Assembly: GCF_037126465.1 (NCBI RefSeq)
Contig: NW_026999453.1
Coordinates: forward strand, 124,001 to 188,000
Direction of reading: 5' to 3'
DNA length: 64,000 nucleotides
Source of the DNA: Ornithodoros turicata
Lineage: Eukaryota > Arthropoda > Arachnida > Ixodida > Argasidae
The notes under the pieces are model-generated. The model was not told the origin of the DNA. It ran no database searches and was given only the letters and a program-made list of their open reading frames with translations. Every line of letters starts with the position of its first letter. Within the stretch, counting starts at the first letter, position 1. This document shows positions 30,057 through 40,884 of the stretch, piece after piece. A program made the position numbers and the translations under genes.

Positions 30057-30572
30057 TTGTCGTGCATGCGCGTTAGTTGTAGGAAACGTGATTTCTCTCA
30101 AGCGACCACGCTCGCTCTCAGTCGGTTCGGCCGAGTGGCATTGGCATCGCGAAGCAAGATGGCGGCGGCTTCGAGAACGTGGAATGTTGAGTTGTCGAGT
30201 TTTAGTGAACATTACAATGGGATTGCCACTATGTTGATTGTTTCGGACAATGTGTATTATTTACGGGAATTTGTTGGATGTAACGACGTAGTGAATTGGG
30301 CGTTTCACACGCTTCAACGTCAAATCTTGCCGTTCTGTTCAGGCATTTGTGCAACACGGGTACCTACTATTTTCGGTATTTTCAGTCCATATGGGGTGAG
30401 CGCGGGCAATATAGGGCCCATATTTCCAGGACTTTTCCTAATATTGGCTAAACTGGGCAATAAAGGCTCATATTCCCAGTATTGCCCAGTTTCAGCCTAT
30501 ATGGGGCAAATCATGGCGAAACGGGCCCCATATTGGACCCGTATCGCCAATGACAAGCCAATATGGGCCCAA
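30057..30572. mobile_element. Guest insertion in repeat A, ending in CCAATATGGGC palindromes
   Basis: Repeat B runs from GAAACGTCCGAT directly to ATTGTGTGCTGCTTGGG. In A about 515 bp intervene. The last 190 bp hold at least eight CATATTGG/CCAATATGGG-type words. No transposase is visible. Confidence 0.55.
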
Positions 30573-30869
30573 TAGTGTGTGCTGCTTGGGAGGTAGATGT
30601 TAGCCCCTTTCTACTCACAAAGTACACATCTTTTTAGAAGTGTAGCACTTGTAGCTCCCTATCTTAATATTTTTAAAGCTTCTGTTTCGCCGTAGCAGCA
30701 AGGTCGTGTGGTACCCTGTGTAATTATGTTCCACCGGGACGCCTGTGCTCCGCTTTCCATAGTATATGTTCATCCTTTCAATTTTCGCCAACGAACGCAC
30801 CGAGCCACAAGTGGGGAACCAATCGCTGCCTTCTCCGTGTTCCTGCTGAATAACTTCTCCTCCGTATGA

Positions 30870-31026
30870 TATTGTCACATACGGGGACAACGGCGATGGG
30901 GTAGTTCACCTCTCGTGCCTTGCACCTTCATCGAATATGACGGGAAATGATGGCTGTTGCAGTTCATCCTGAGCACCACGAGAGTGGTGATTTTCCTACT
31001 AGTCGTTGTCCCTATACGTGACAATA
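30870..31026. mobile_element. Small TIR unit inside repeat A (TATTGTCAC..GGGACAACG ends)
   Basis: TATTGTCACATACGGGGACA at the left and, inverted, TATTGTCACGTATAGGGACA at the right give about 23-bp TIRs around about 155 bp. The same pair is found in B (about 48098-48255). A solo copy lies at 29659-29683. A TA duplication is possible but unproven. Confidence 0.5.
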
Positions 31027-32065
31027 CGTATTTCAACATGGCCGTAGCAAACATGGAATGCATGGAGGTAGCAAGATAGAGACTATTGAGGATTAATCAC
31101 ACCTTAACGCTGGAGTTGCGCCCAAACTAACTGGAGTTTGCGACACGCCGAACTAAAATATGTACGTTAAACATGAAGTCACAGCACTTCGTGAAACGCA
31201 CGCATTGGGTGACAGTTGCGGGACCACGCATGTATGGGAAGTGCTATTAACCCCGGTGCCTGCTGTGCTGTCTGGGGTTTTTCCTGTGTTTTCCTGAGAC
31301 CCTTCCAGACATATGTCAGTGCAGTTCCCTTAGAAGTCGGCCCAGGATGCACATTGTCTACAGTCGTCAGCCGTGACCTCTCCCAGCTCTGTGCGGCCGA
31401 GGACGGCGAGCCCTTTCACAATCACCACAACCACTAGGTGATCGCTTCTGTCGTACGTGTACGCACACATCTGTCTGCACGCGATGAAACGTTGCAGTGT
31501 GAACCAAGGTTTACAGCGTACGCTGCATTGGCAACATATCCTGTCACAGAATTCACAAACCAATACGCTGCGTTACCGGAACTTAGGACCACACGGACGA
31601 ACAAGGATCGTCCGAGTGGTGGTCGACGCTGGCACTCATGCGTTCAGCTTCATTGCTTTAGGAACAAACACAGTGTTTTAGCACATCGGAAGGTCTTAAC
31701 GGCAACGCTTCGGAAAACATGGTAAGTGAATCGCTCGATTCCCTCGAAGTGGCTTGCATGACGTTGTGGACTTTTTTGGTTTTACAGCTTCCTTTATCGT
31801 ACCCTTTAACTAGAATGTTGCTGATCTGCTAAAACAAGCGATAGTGTGTATGTATCTATTACATCCGAAAAGGAATCGCATCCTAGGGCTGTTATAACGG
31901 CGTCGCACTTCGCACACGTTTGGCAGTACGCCAAGGAGTACAAACCTTCTTTTTTCGTGCACCTAAGGTTCCCGAAACGTTCGATGATACCTAAGAACAT
32001 CATCCCAGCAGGGGCATCCCAGCAAGAAAAAAAAAGAAGAAAAGGAATCAGTGGGGATAGCATGA

Positions 32066-32900
32066 GCCAGACCATGGACGCGTTCGCGGCCACCTCGCGA
32101 GCTCGCAATTGCTCCGCTCACAGTCGGCGCTGCGCGTGTGACCGACGGTGTGCCGCCGCCAGCCGGCGCATCGCAAGGAACGCCATCTTATGAGTGCGCA
32201 TCACGGCTGGCGGCAACCAACCGCGAACCCGCAATAACTCTCTACAATAGGTGCCATAAGGCTGGAAGTAAATGTAATAAAATGAAAACCATACACGTTC
32301 TTGTGTGGAAATTCAGTGGAAAGTGCTGCTGTATTGCAGAAATGTGTCCACCTTTACTGTAACTTTTTAAGTCAACTTATAACCAATAACAGAGCAGAGC
32401 ACTGCTCGTCTGCATTCGAGTTAGTCGCTTCATATCGACATTCACATCCACAGCGAAAAATTCGTGGTAAGTGCAAATCAATTACATAAATCATTTGTGA
32501 GTGAGTAACTGACGTTGTACGATGTTATGCAACGTAAGAAAAGTTCATAGAAAGTTGGTATCACAGCTACTCGTAGTTTAGTTCAATTACCTTGGGTCCT
32601 GACTTTCGGTTCATGACAACGAAGTTCTTGGTTTGTAGGCGTTAAGTTTAACGTTAACGTTAGGTTTCTGACTGAAGTTGGCAATATTTTGCTGGCATTA
32701 AACTTGTGCGCAATGTAATTTTCTACTTACTCTAAACAAATTGGACGAACATTTGAGTGAGAATTCACAAGTAGCTCAATAGCGATTAGCATTGGCACTC
32801 AGATAGAAAGCACATGCTGGCAGGAGAATACTTTTAATTAAAACACATGACTATTTCCTTTTTCTTCTTTTGTTTTTGTCCACTATATAGCATATTTTCC
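32066..32900. other. No gene seen; GC-rich 5' part
   Basis: 32080-32210 is GC/CpG-rich and could be a promoter or the 5' flank of the Harbinger-like accessory gene that follows. The rest is AT-rich without coding signal. Confidence 0.35.
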
Positions 32901-32913
32901 CCCTTTTTTACAA

Positions 32914-33860
32914 ATGACGTTACATCAGCAACATATGCTTTTGTTAGGCGGCCTCGAGGAATCGCCACAGTTGTGTAACAACAGGACGTTCCTCGAGGGA
33001 GAAACTGCGACACACAGGAGATCCCAGTGGGATACTATTGCTGCCCATCTGAACGCAGTTGGGCTACTCCACAAGGATGGGAAGGGGTGGCAGCAGTTAT
33101 GGCAGGACTGGCGCTACATAGTCCGAAACAGAGCGAGGCTGATATCCGAAAAAATGCACGCTACAGGTGGAGGCAGTGGCTTCATTGCTCCTGGGCCAGG
33201 TGCTGCGCCAGTGGACATTGTATCCCTCCTGTCTGGAACTGATCAGCGTGTCATGGCACTAGTCGGCTGACCGGTTTCGCAGGAGGGGTTCAAGTGTCCT
33301 CCAGAGGAGAAGCGGCAGTCCCGATAGTTATTGCTGCTGCTGTAAGTGGTACATCATGTCACTATCAGAGCTGACAAATATGCCACGTCATAAAACTGAA
33401 GGCAATTATATCAACCTGAATTTTGCATCAGAAGAATCAACGTGCTTTAGCCTCTCATAGTCTTGCTTTATTCTTTTGGGGACAACAATATGTCCTTATT
33501 TTTCAGAGTGACACAGAGCCACTGCCATCAACATCTGCTGCCACAGAAGTGACAACACTAGCAGCGGTACATAAGACTGCTCAAGTACATCCTCCGTGAA
33601 TGGTATTGTACCACAATGTTTTATGGCTCACAGGGGGAGGCCTCATCTGAAGCTGCTGAGGTTCAAAGTGAACCACAGCAGGAACGGCAACAGCAGCAAC
33701 AGCAAGGGCAGCGAACAAGAAGACCGTGCCGCAGGCGAAGGCGGCGGATTCCACCATCCATTGCCACTGATGTCCTTGAGCAGTAGCGACAATTGGTGGC
33801 GGGACAAAAAAAAAACAAAAAGAAAAACAGACAAGATGACCGCGCTTGTTCAGGTATAGT
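32914..33860 (+). pseudogene. Harbinger accessory protein with Myb/SANT-like domain, spliced
   Basis: Harbinger elements encode a Myb/SANT-like protein that brings the transposase to the DNA ends. Here RRSQWDTIAAHLNAVG and KGWQQLWQDWRYIVRNRA (about 33010-33140) carry the regularly spaced tryptophans of a SANT-like fold, followed by a Gly-rich linker. The frame breaks after ALVG (33270). Candidate donor GTAAGTGG (33342), then exons 33507-33566 (SDTEPLPSTSAATEV, donor GTACAT) and 33626-33840 (Gln/Arg-rich, RRRRRIPPSIATDVLEQ then a TAG). Stop and shift make it a probable pseudogene. Confidence 0.65.
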
Positions 33861-34250
33861 AAACATAAGTGCACATGATTATGTGTCAGAAGCAATGTTG
33901 GAGAGCACATGATTTGCGTTACTATGTCAGAGGCTATTGTCTCACGTACTCGAGCAGCAAGATATTTTCAAAATGTTACGAAGTCAGTCTACCTGAATGT
34001 GGACACGCCCCTATTACGTATTGTTTGTGCATTGGCAGGGCAGTGCTGCTCCGAAGACACTGTTGGCCCTTTTCTTAAAACCACTCTATGGGGAAAACGC
34101 GATGGGAAAAATAGTCTCCAGATAACCTGCTCTCTGAGATAAGCAAGAGAATATCTGTGAGGAAAAAAATTGTGCACGTATCGCGGCTAAGGCACGCGAA
34201 ACTATGGTACAGCAAACAGTGAGTGTCACTACAATTCATAAGCTCTAGAA

Positions 34251-34330
34251 CAGGGGCCTCAAACTCAAATCAAGTTGTTGGTTGCATAGGGGGCCACACA
34301 GAGAACACAAAACAGCATTTACCATAAAAC
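34251..34330 (+). repeat. Possible hAT-type terminus (CAGGGGCCTCAAACTC)
   Basis: CAGGGGCCTCAAACTCAAAT followed by GGGGGCCACACAGAG resembles a terminal sequence widespread in animal hAT-like elements. No matching inverted end or 8-bp duplication was found by eye, so only one end is supported. Confidence 0.3.
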
Positions 34331-34693
34331 ACGTTATTACAACACACAATGGTGTGCTAAAAAGAAAAAAAATGGAGAGGTGCACTTAATGTGGAGCCAT
34401 CACAGTGTGTGTACAAAATTTGTTACTGAAAAACCCAACTTGGCACTCAAGGGAAGTAAATCAAATGCCTTTCCAAATCCAGTACTGAAAAGGTGAAAAA
34501 CAATGCAACAAATACAGAAACATCAGAAACAAAAATCAGAAACAAATACAGTTGTCAGGAGAACTACCTCCTATTTAGAAACTGTATTGCGCACTTTCTC
34601 CACAAAATAGTCTTGGATAAAGAAATTGAAAATCAGCCACACAGCTTGCTCATGTGTTGTAGAGCAGAAGTCAAAGGCACAGTTTTATAGTCA

Positions 34694-36361
34694 CTAGTGA
34701 CAAAGTTCCACAAGCACGGTAGGCAGTTGGCAGTTAGGTAGTGAAAGATGTTGCCTAAAGCACCGTGCTATAAGGCGACTTCTAACCTGGGTTGCAAGAC
34801 TGCTTGTGGCAACAGCATTGTCATTTTCCTCTGCATTCTCTGCCCCCGGAACGTCTGCCTCTTCTGTCACGTCATCATCGGGCCAACTTTCTGCATCACC
34901 TTCATCAGGTAGCTGAGGTGTATTGTACGCTATACACATGTTGTGCAAAACCACACAAGCGTTTATAATGTTGCACGACCGGTCTGGAGCAAAGTGTAAG
35001 GTGCGGTAGCTCTGAAGGCACCGGAACCGCATCTTCAGCATGCCGAAACAGTGCTCAATGCACACACGTGTCCGACTGTGTGCGTCAATGTAGACCATTT
35101 CCTATTGTGTCGTTGGCGTTCGGACAGGCGTCATCAGCCATGGCTGCAAGGGGTAGGCGTTGTTTACTGTAGATAATTAAAACCTCTCATCCATTATTCT
35201 GCAGATGTAGGTTACATGCCCAATCGTGATCACAGCACGTAGTGCAAAGCAGGTCACTCAAACATGTTATGAGATGTAAGATACTTCTTTTAACTCTGAT
35301 CGTATTGAGAATGACTGTATCAAATGAATATTCGCACATACGTGCTGAAATAATCGTTCAAATCACTGCATGCTTTCACAAGTGCCACTGCATGCAAGTG
35401 TCAGGGAGCAGCTGGTCGCTTCAGTGTGATCTACATTTCTGTTTTATTCTCTCTATTCAATTTGTCTCTTCTGAAGCAATAAGGCACCAGTAGTGGGTCC
35501 CATTCCACATCCTTCCATTTCTGGGCAAAGGAGCTAACAGTTACACCATGCTAGCCACCCTCCCTTCAACGTGCGAAGACATACTGGGAAACACAAACAT
35601 TCACCCTCAATATGTTCTCTCTTACATCAAAGAATGCAAAGGGACATTGTGAGGCTTGTATTTTGTTCATCATTCTAAGCTAAGTTTAATTGCCTCATCT
35701 ACTTTGATGTGGACTGTACCAGAAAAATTAAACAATCTGCATCAATGGATAGTCTGAAATGACAACTTGACACGCTCTGACATATATGTAAATATCATTA
35801 GGATAAATCTCTTGAGCAGATCAATGCATAACCAACAAAAACATAACACATGCTCTCTAGCTATACAATGATGCAGTCATGAACTGCAATAGCTATCAGG
35901 ACGTCACAAAGATGTGCCTTTTCTCTCACGAGGTAGGATTTTGCCTGCAAGCTTCATTTTGAGCCTGCGACTCATGTATTGGCAGGCAATAAAATCTAGG
36001 CAGGAACTAAGGAACACTGAAGTACATGTGTGGGGATGTTGACACAACTTGCAGTGTGTGTGGTGGGGGGAAAGGTTACATGAAAATGGGCCATCGTAAA
36101 AAAAGTGCAACCCAGATCGGCAACCAAATGAAGAAAAGCAGGAAATGTACAGACTAACAAAAAAAATCTCACCTATTAGCCACTCTCCATCTTCAAATAT
36201 TGTGGGAGCTTCTCGACAGAGCTGGGACGCTGCCCATACAGAGGCATCATGGCAGGATCACGAGGAACGAGTATTCAGGAACAGAATGCGCCTGGTTGCA
36301 TCACATATCTTAGTAAGATGTACAATGTTACAGCGTGAACATCCTCTGTATGCATAAAAGG
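34694..36361 (-). pseudogene. Second PIF/Harbinger transposase (C-terminal half, with about 1-kb intron)
   Basis: The minus-strand exon 36361-36164 reads KICDATRRILFLN, CHDASVW and FEDGEWLIG, the region around the second catalytic Asp, and ends at a GTGAG donor. The exon from about 35172 reads NAYPLQPWLMTPVRT, then a TAG, then YIDAHSRTRVCIEHCFGMLKMRF with the catalytic Glu, and NIINACVVLHNMCI, the family's C-terminal word. A Glu/Asp-rich tail follows to 34694. The N-terminal half (first Asp) is missing. The Myb/SANT gene at 32.9-33.9 kb faces it convergently, a common Harbinger layout. Confidence 0.75.
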
Positions 36362-36479
36362 CAACAAAAGAGCAAGAGAATGTACATAGGGGCATTGGAA
36401 ATACAATGGTTCTGGAAACACAGTTGTCTAATTGATTTTTTTACTTTGTGGTACAAAATTGAAATATTCATAGATTGAG

Positions 36480-37360
36480 AAGTTACCCGTCATAAAGAAC
36501 TCGTTACAAATTAAGTTACCGCGTGCTAAATGTAACTAAGTTAATAACAAAGTTCTTCAGTATGAAATCTAACTCGCAGTTACTGAGTTACTTAACAAAA
36601 AGAACGAGTTACTTCCAAGTTACTTCGGACACAAAATGGCATTACGCAGGTTCAGCGCACGAGCAGTTGAGTTAGACCTTGAGTTGCCTGCGGAGGACTG
36701 CAACACGCTTATATCGTTTTCCTTTATGTCCAACAAAAGACCTCTCCCTGTTTGTAAATAAATGACGTCATAGTGTTCGATAGCGCCAAAAATTGGTTGA
36801 ATTGAACTACGCTCGAAGCTAGGTGAACAAGGTCGCGCCCGAAAGCCACAGTCTTGAGGGGATTACGACATGATCCCTTGAATGGACGAGACTCTCGGTC
36901 CTATTTTACTTTCAATGGGAGACAGCGAACAAGTGCCCGTTCGTGGAACCCAGTCGTCCTTCCGCTTTGTTTCGGTTTCAGTCTGTCTACCAATGTCATG
37001 ATGACGTTTCTCTGGTAAAGGTCGATTCGAACACTTTGCATCTTACCCCTGTGGGCGCACAATGGTTCAGATTTATTTCAATGACAGCGGTTCTTACTTC
37101 CTGAATAAAATACTGTCACACATTGAATATCACGTTTTATGGCAAAATATGCCATAAAGGAACCGGAGAGAAAGCAAGAAAATGTGTGGACGTGAGTGAA
37201 AAGCGAGTTAAAAGTAACTTGGAACTTAAGTTACTTTGGCAAAGTTACGAAAAAAAAAGGAACGAGTTCCTCTGAAAGTTACCACGGCGCAAAAGTACCG
37301 AGTTACGTTACAAGTTACCAAAAAACGGAACTTAGTTACAGTAACGAGTCGCCTCGAACT
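36480..37360. repeat. Two clusters of GTTACTT/AAGTTAC-type repeats flanking about 570 bp
   Basis: 36488-36625 and 37200-37350 are packed with AGTTAC, GTAACT and GAGTTACTT words in both orientations. Dispersed arthropod repeats of this texture exist. The paired layout could be the ends of one element, but no clean termini are visible. Confidence 0.5.
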
Positions 37361-37561
37361 CTGGAAATATTTGTGCAGAAATAAGTGCCAAAAAGTACGA
37401 CAATTGCTCACCGCTAAGACGTTGATGGAATGGTACCCCTCATGGCAATAGTAGTGTGGCTTGTCGCAGACAGAAGTAGACAGGCAGACAGCAAGGAGGC
37501 AACAGAATGAGACTGCACTCGGCTCGCTAAGAACTGGTGCCCGTGAGCACGCGTCAACGTT

Positions 37562-38525
37562 TATTTTTGGCGCGTATCTTCGGGTGGCGCCGACCTGCGG
37601 CCGCTACAGTAGTTTCCATCCACGAAGCGTGGATCAGCAAGGCTCGGCTGTTGTATTGCCACTTGGGTACCATCAACTGCACCTGCGAAAATATACACTC
37701 AAATAATGAGGATGTTCCCCTCTGACACGACTTTTAGGGGATAATCATTCATTTTGTACCAGGGAGTTGCAGATCACGAATGCTGAAGCTGATCACCATT
37801 ACGTGCACGTTATATTTGATGTTATAACCAGTTTGTGTTTTTGTATAATGACTTTGTGTTACACATTGCATTTAGGCAAAAACGTGATACGGAGGAGACG
37901 TGTTATTCATCATGATTCTTGCATGCATTGTGAGAGGCATTCCTATGTTGTTTATGGAAAACAGGGATTGCTTACCCAGGCACCCAGGAAACCCAGCCAA
38001 CTCGTAGAACCCGCTCTTTACTTCCAGCTTTTCCTCTGGAGTTGAGGGGAACCGGAGATTCTCCCGCGCAAGGTTCATTGTGATGCCTAGGCTCACTGCG
38101 TGGAGAGCCTCGAATATTGCATGCTTACTGCAAACGAAGCTCTCTTCCCTCGCAATGTTGCCGAGGAATGCCCCCAGTGGCGTAGAAGCGTAGCGCCATT
38201 AAAACTCTCTGCTCGACGCTGAGGGTTGTACGACGCCACTGCTGAGCTGAAATGTGCCATTGTTTCAAAATGGAACTTCTGCATTGGTGCACAAATGCAG
38301 TTAGCAAGTGCACTGTACGAGTTTCTATAGTTATACTTACGTTGCTCTATATCCCACTTGACAGCTTCGCTGACCTCTCTAGCAGCGTCCTTAAACAAGC
38401 GGAAGGTCTCAATGAAGTTGTCCTCTGACATCGTAGCAAAAGCATCTTTGTAAGTGCGATATGTACGTTGCGGGTCGCGATCGGCGATGCCCTCCTCGTC
38501 AAAAATGACGAACAGATTCGCCATT
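37562..38525 (-). pseudogene. Third HARBI1-like transposase, amino-terminal exons
   Basis: Exon 1 (about 38525-38341) encodes DNFIETFRLFKDAAREVSEAV and ends at GTAAGT. Exon 2 (38246-37976) encodes TTLSVEQRVLMALRFYATGG, FEALHAVSLGITMNLA and FPSTPEEKLEVKSGFYELAG. Exon 3 (from 37682) begins G/AVDGTQVAIQQPS with the first catalytic Asp. Introns 38247-38340 (94 bp) and 37683-37975 (293 bp) have GT-AG ends and keep the frame. A one-base shift is needed near GGIPRQ/GGFLGN in exon 2. The frame ends at about 37562, so the second Asp and Glu are gone. Confidence 0.75.
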
Positions 38526-38729
38526 TTGATCGCGAACCCCGAAGCGGTTTGGGTCGTAATGCCTCCGCTCACACGGCTACGGTCACGTGATGCACGAGCC
38601 GCCGCCGGGGTAGCAAGGAGCGGCTCTTTAGTGCTCCATCGCGAAGCCTGTCACGTGACCAGGCCGTTGCTATGGTGATGGGTGCAACAATAGCGAGCTC
38701 GCGCACCTACGACGTGGCTGGGAACGCGC

Positions 38730-39014
38730 CCCATGTCACTATCTCAATCGTCGTCGTCGTTGGATACCGCTTGGGAGCCCGAAAAGCGACCACTTTGATT
38801 GTTGACGCTTCCGCCACACCAGCAAACTTGTATAGCTGGCAGAGGTGATGGGCAGCTGTCGCCAGACCTCAATTTGCGTTTGCGGCGATCGTCGAACTAA
38901 CATTTCTTATTAGTCGTTAGTCGTATTAGTCGTATTAGTTGTTTCCGGGAAGATTTTTTCTAAAGATTAGTCGTAAAGTGGTCCATTTGTGGGCCTCCTG
39001 CTTTGGTGACAATA
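38730..39014 (+). repeat. HEAD repeat, copy 3, running into a divergent X-type tail
   Basis: CTATCTCAATCGTCGTCGTC (38738) through CCGCCACACCAGCAAACTTG (38811) to the CGATCGTCG word (38886). Then ATTAGTCG repeats and GTAAAGTGGTCC..CTCCTGCTTTGGTGACAATACACAC, a divergent form of the family X 3' end. This is the kind of copy expected of a SINE that borrows a LINE tail. Confidence 0.55.
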
Positions 39015-39344
39015 CACACTGCCATCGGGCGCATCCTGCGTCGTGAATAATAAAGGACTATTAATATTAAGAGCGTTTCACACGAATATTTAAAAAAAGC
39101 TTAAGAAATTAAACAAGCGTATGTAAAAACGCAAAACAAGGACGTCCAAAACAAAACAAAGAAAATGTTCTTGAAAAAGTTCTTGCAACGCTGAAGCGCT
39201 GCCGATCGAGTACAGGTTCTTCCCCCCAGATATGTGTCGAAGTGTAACATTGGCCATCAGCAGTTTGTTGGGTCTCAAGCAGGCGTTAGTTCTGACAGCA
39301 TCCTTCAGAAAGAGCCGCGTGCTGACGGTACAGAAGCATGAGGT
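39015..39344. other. No gene seen
   Basis: AT-rich, ending beside the RNase H relic. The part next to 39340 could be the decayed 3' flank of that LINE. Confidence 0.4.
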
Positions 39345-39840
39345 ATTCACTTGGGATGCGAGGACGCAAGCCGGACGGCATTAATTACTTCAATATCGTG
39401 GGCTCGTATTGCGACAGAGTCAACACGGACAGTTTCAAACTGACCAATATGGCTTAGAACCCATTGTAAACATACACAGCGGCCCAGTGGCATGATGTGG
39501 CTGCCATCAGCTGGTAGTTGCACGTCAGGAATCATGGAATCACATCACTAATCAGTTTACTGGTGTAGTATGTTGTCTCATCTAGCGCCGTTTTACTGTC
39601 CGTCAGGATTGTCCAGACACTGGGTGTGGACGAGGGCATGCATCTCAAAGCAGCTAGTACGGCAAATGATTTCATAGATGATATGGCGTAGGGCAATTTG
39701 ATCCCTTTTTCAGCTTCGTCCTGTGGGATGTAAAGTACAGCTGTTGATACGCCTGTCTGTCCTGACGCCTGTGAACCGCAGGCTACGCCGTTTTGAGCTC
39801 CGCCTGTTCTGCGACGTATTTTGGTAGGGCTGCACACTAA
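39345..39840 (-). pseudogene. I-clade LINE RNase H relic
   Basis: Two overlapping minus-strand frames spell a decayed RNase H: VLYIPQDEAEKGIKLPYAIS, a FAVLAALRC strand where the catalytic Glu is lost, WTILTDSKTALDE with the catalytic Asp, and VCLQWVLSHIG (the WIPGH-like word, with Pro-Gly replaced). The layout matches RNase H of I-group LINEs but differs from the element at 15-20 kb, so it is another family. Confidence 0.65.
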
Positions 39841-40610
39841 AGTGATTTTGAACGTTCCCTCAGAACGCGTCAGAAGTGTTTGAAATACATCTGTATGATG
39901 CGGTGAGTGTAAATTGGAACTGTGGAACGCTGTATATCGTGGGATACAGGTCGCATCGCTGAATCGATAGACCTAGTTGGGGAGTAAATAAACGGAGGGG
40001 GAAGTCGGGAATGATTTTAAACAGTCCGGAAGGATTTTTGTGAAATTATCGATAGACTCGAAAGATGGGTGGTGTTTTGGTGCCTTATGGCACAAGGATG
40101 GCTAAACCAAAATGGCGCCAAGACATTTGATCGGTTTTGCATGTGGTGGCTGCATGTACTGCTCTGACATGGTACCAATAATGACTCATGTGCCATTCAT
40201 ATGAAAAGATCGCTGACTGTTTTCGTGAGAAACTTTACATATACTAATGTCAGTATAAGAAAAGACAAAAGTGTTTTTTTTTAGTTGAAGGAAGACACGG
40301 AGAGGTATGCGGGATATACCCGGAGCAATAATTGAAACTGTTACGTTCCATCATCCCTTCGGTACCTGCCGCATCACTGGCGTCTGCCGCACTGCGAAGG
40401 CTCAGAAGCTTTGTGAAAAATCTCTGGCCATCTTTGGCGAAAAATCTCACCGATTTTCTTCTGTCTAAAAGACTTCGAGAGATTTCCGGGGCGACGAGCT
40501 GATCCGAACCAACCTACCAATGGCTTATGGACATTACTCTCGGAAAAAGAAAAAAAGATAGGGATGTCCAGGCCCGCACATTATCGCCTAGCACATTATC
40601 GTTCGGATTA
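39841..40610. other. No gene seen
   Basis: No open frame or repeat recognised. Confidence 0.4.
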
Positions 40611-40611
40611 G

Positions 40612-40884
40612 ATGGCCGTAAAAATGAGCTTTAGGAATGAAACTGAAGAGGACAACCCATTTGTTGCGAGTAATAATCTGCAAAGGTCACCAATTAAAAG
40701 CGAGGATGGTAGGGCAAATCGCCATAGCAGAGCTGCATTGCCAACGGCATCAGAACCAAGAAAGGGCGTAGTAGAAAGCTTAAAGGGTGGCAGTAAAATT
40801 ATGGAGGCCAGATTCACTGAACTCAAAGCAGAATACTTAAATAACAAAGAGTTAAGAGCATCAACTGTTTACTATATACATTAA
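40612..40884 (+). pseudogene. Unrecognised charged fragment upstream of the PLE
   Basis: A 90-codon frame, hydrophilic, with a Lys/Glu helix near its end (MEARFTELKAEYLNNKELRA). I do not recognise the family. It ends where the PLE begins (about 40885). The frame at 42673-42940, just beyond the PLE, is similarly Lys/Glu-rich, so the two may be halves of one interrupted coding region. Alternatively it is unrelated flank. Confidence 0.35.

Larger units (their letters stand above)
29555..32065 (+). repeat. Repeat A, direct-orientation copy of a 2-2.5-kb dispersed element
   Basis: The whole block reappears inverted at 47075-49020 (repeat B). Landmarks are AATAAAGCATTATCCG (29568), CACTGCGTCGCCCC, AACCAGCGACATTT (30018), CTTGTAGCTCCCTATC (30648), CATGGAATGCATGGA (31050), GGACCACACGGACG (31589) and CATCCCAGCAAGAAAAAAAA (32014). 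On the opposite strand a frame at 30890-30615 (FKNIKIGSYKCYT, GVPVEHN) is partly conserved with B, hinting at an ancient coding region. The A-rich end suggests a retroposed origin. A guest of about 515 bp (30057-30572) is absent from B. Confidence 0.75.

Noticed and set aside
29976..30575. 199-residue open frame inside repeat A
   Set aside because: It spans the guest insertion boundary and consists partly of the CCAATATGGG cluster. No family features.
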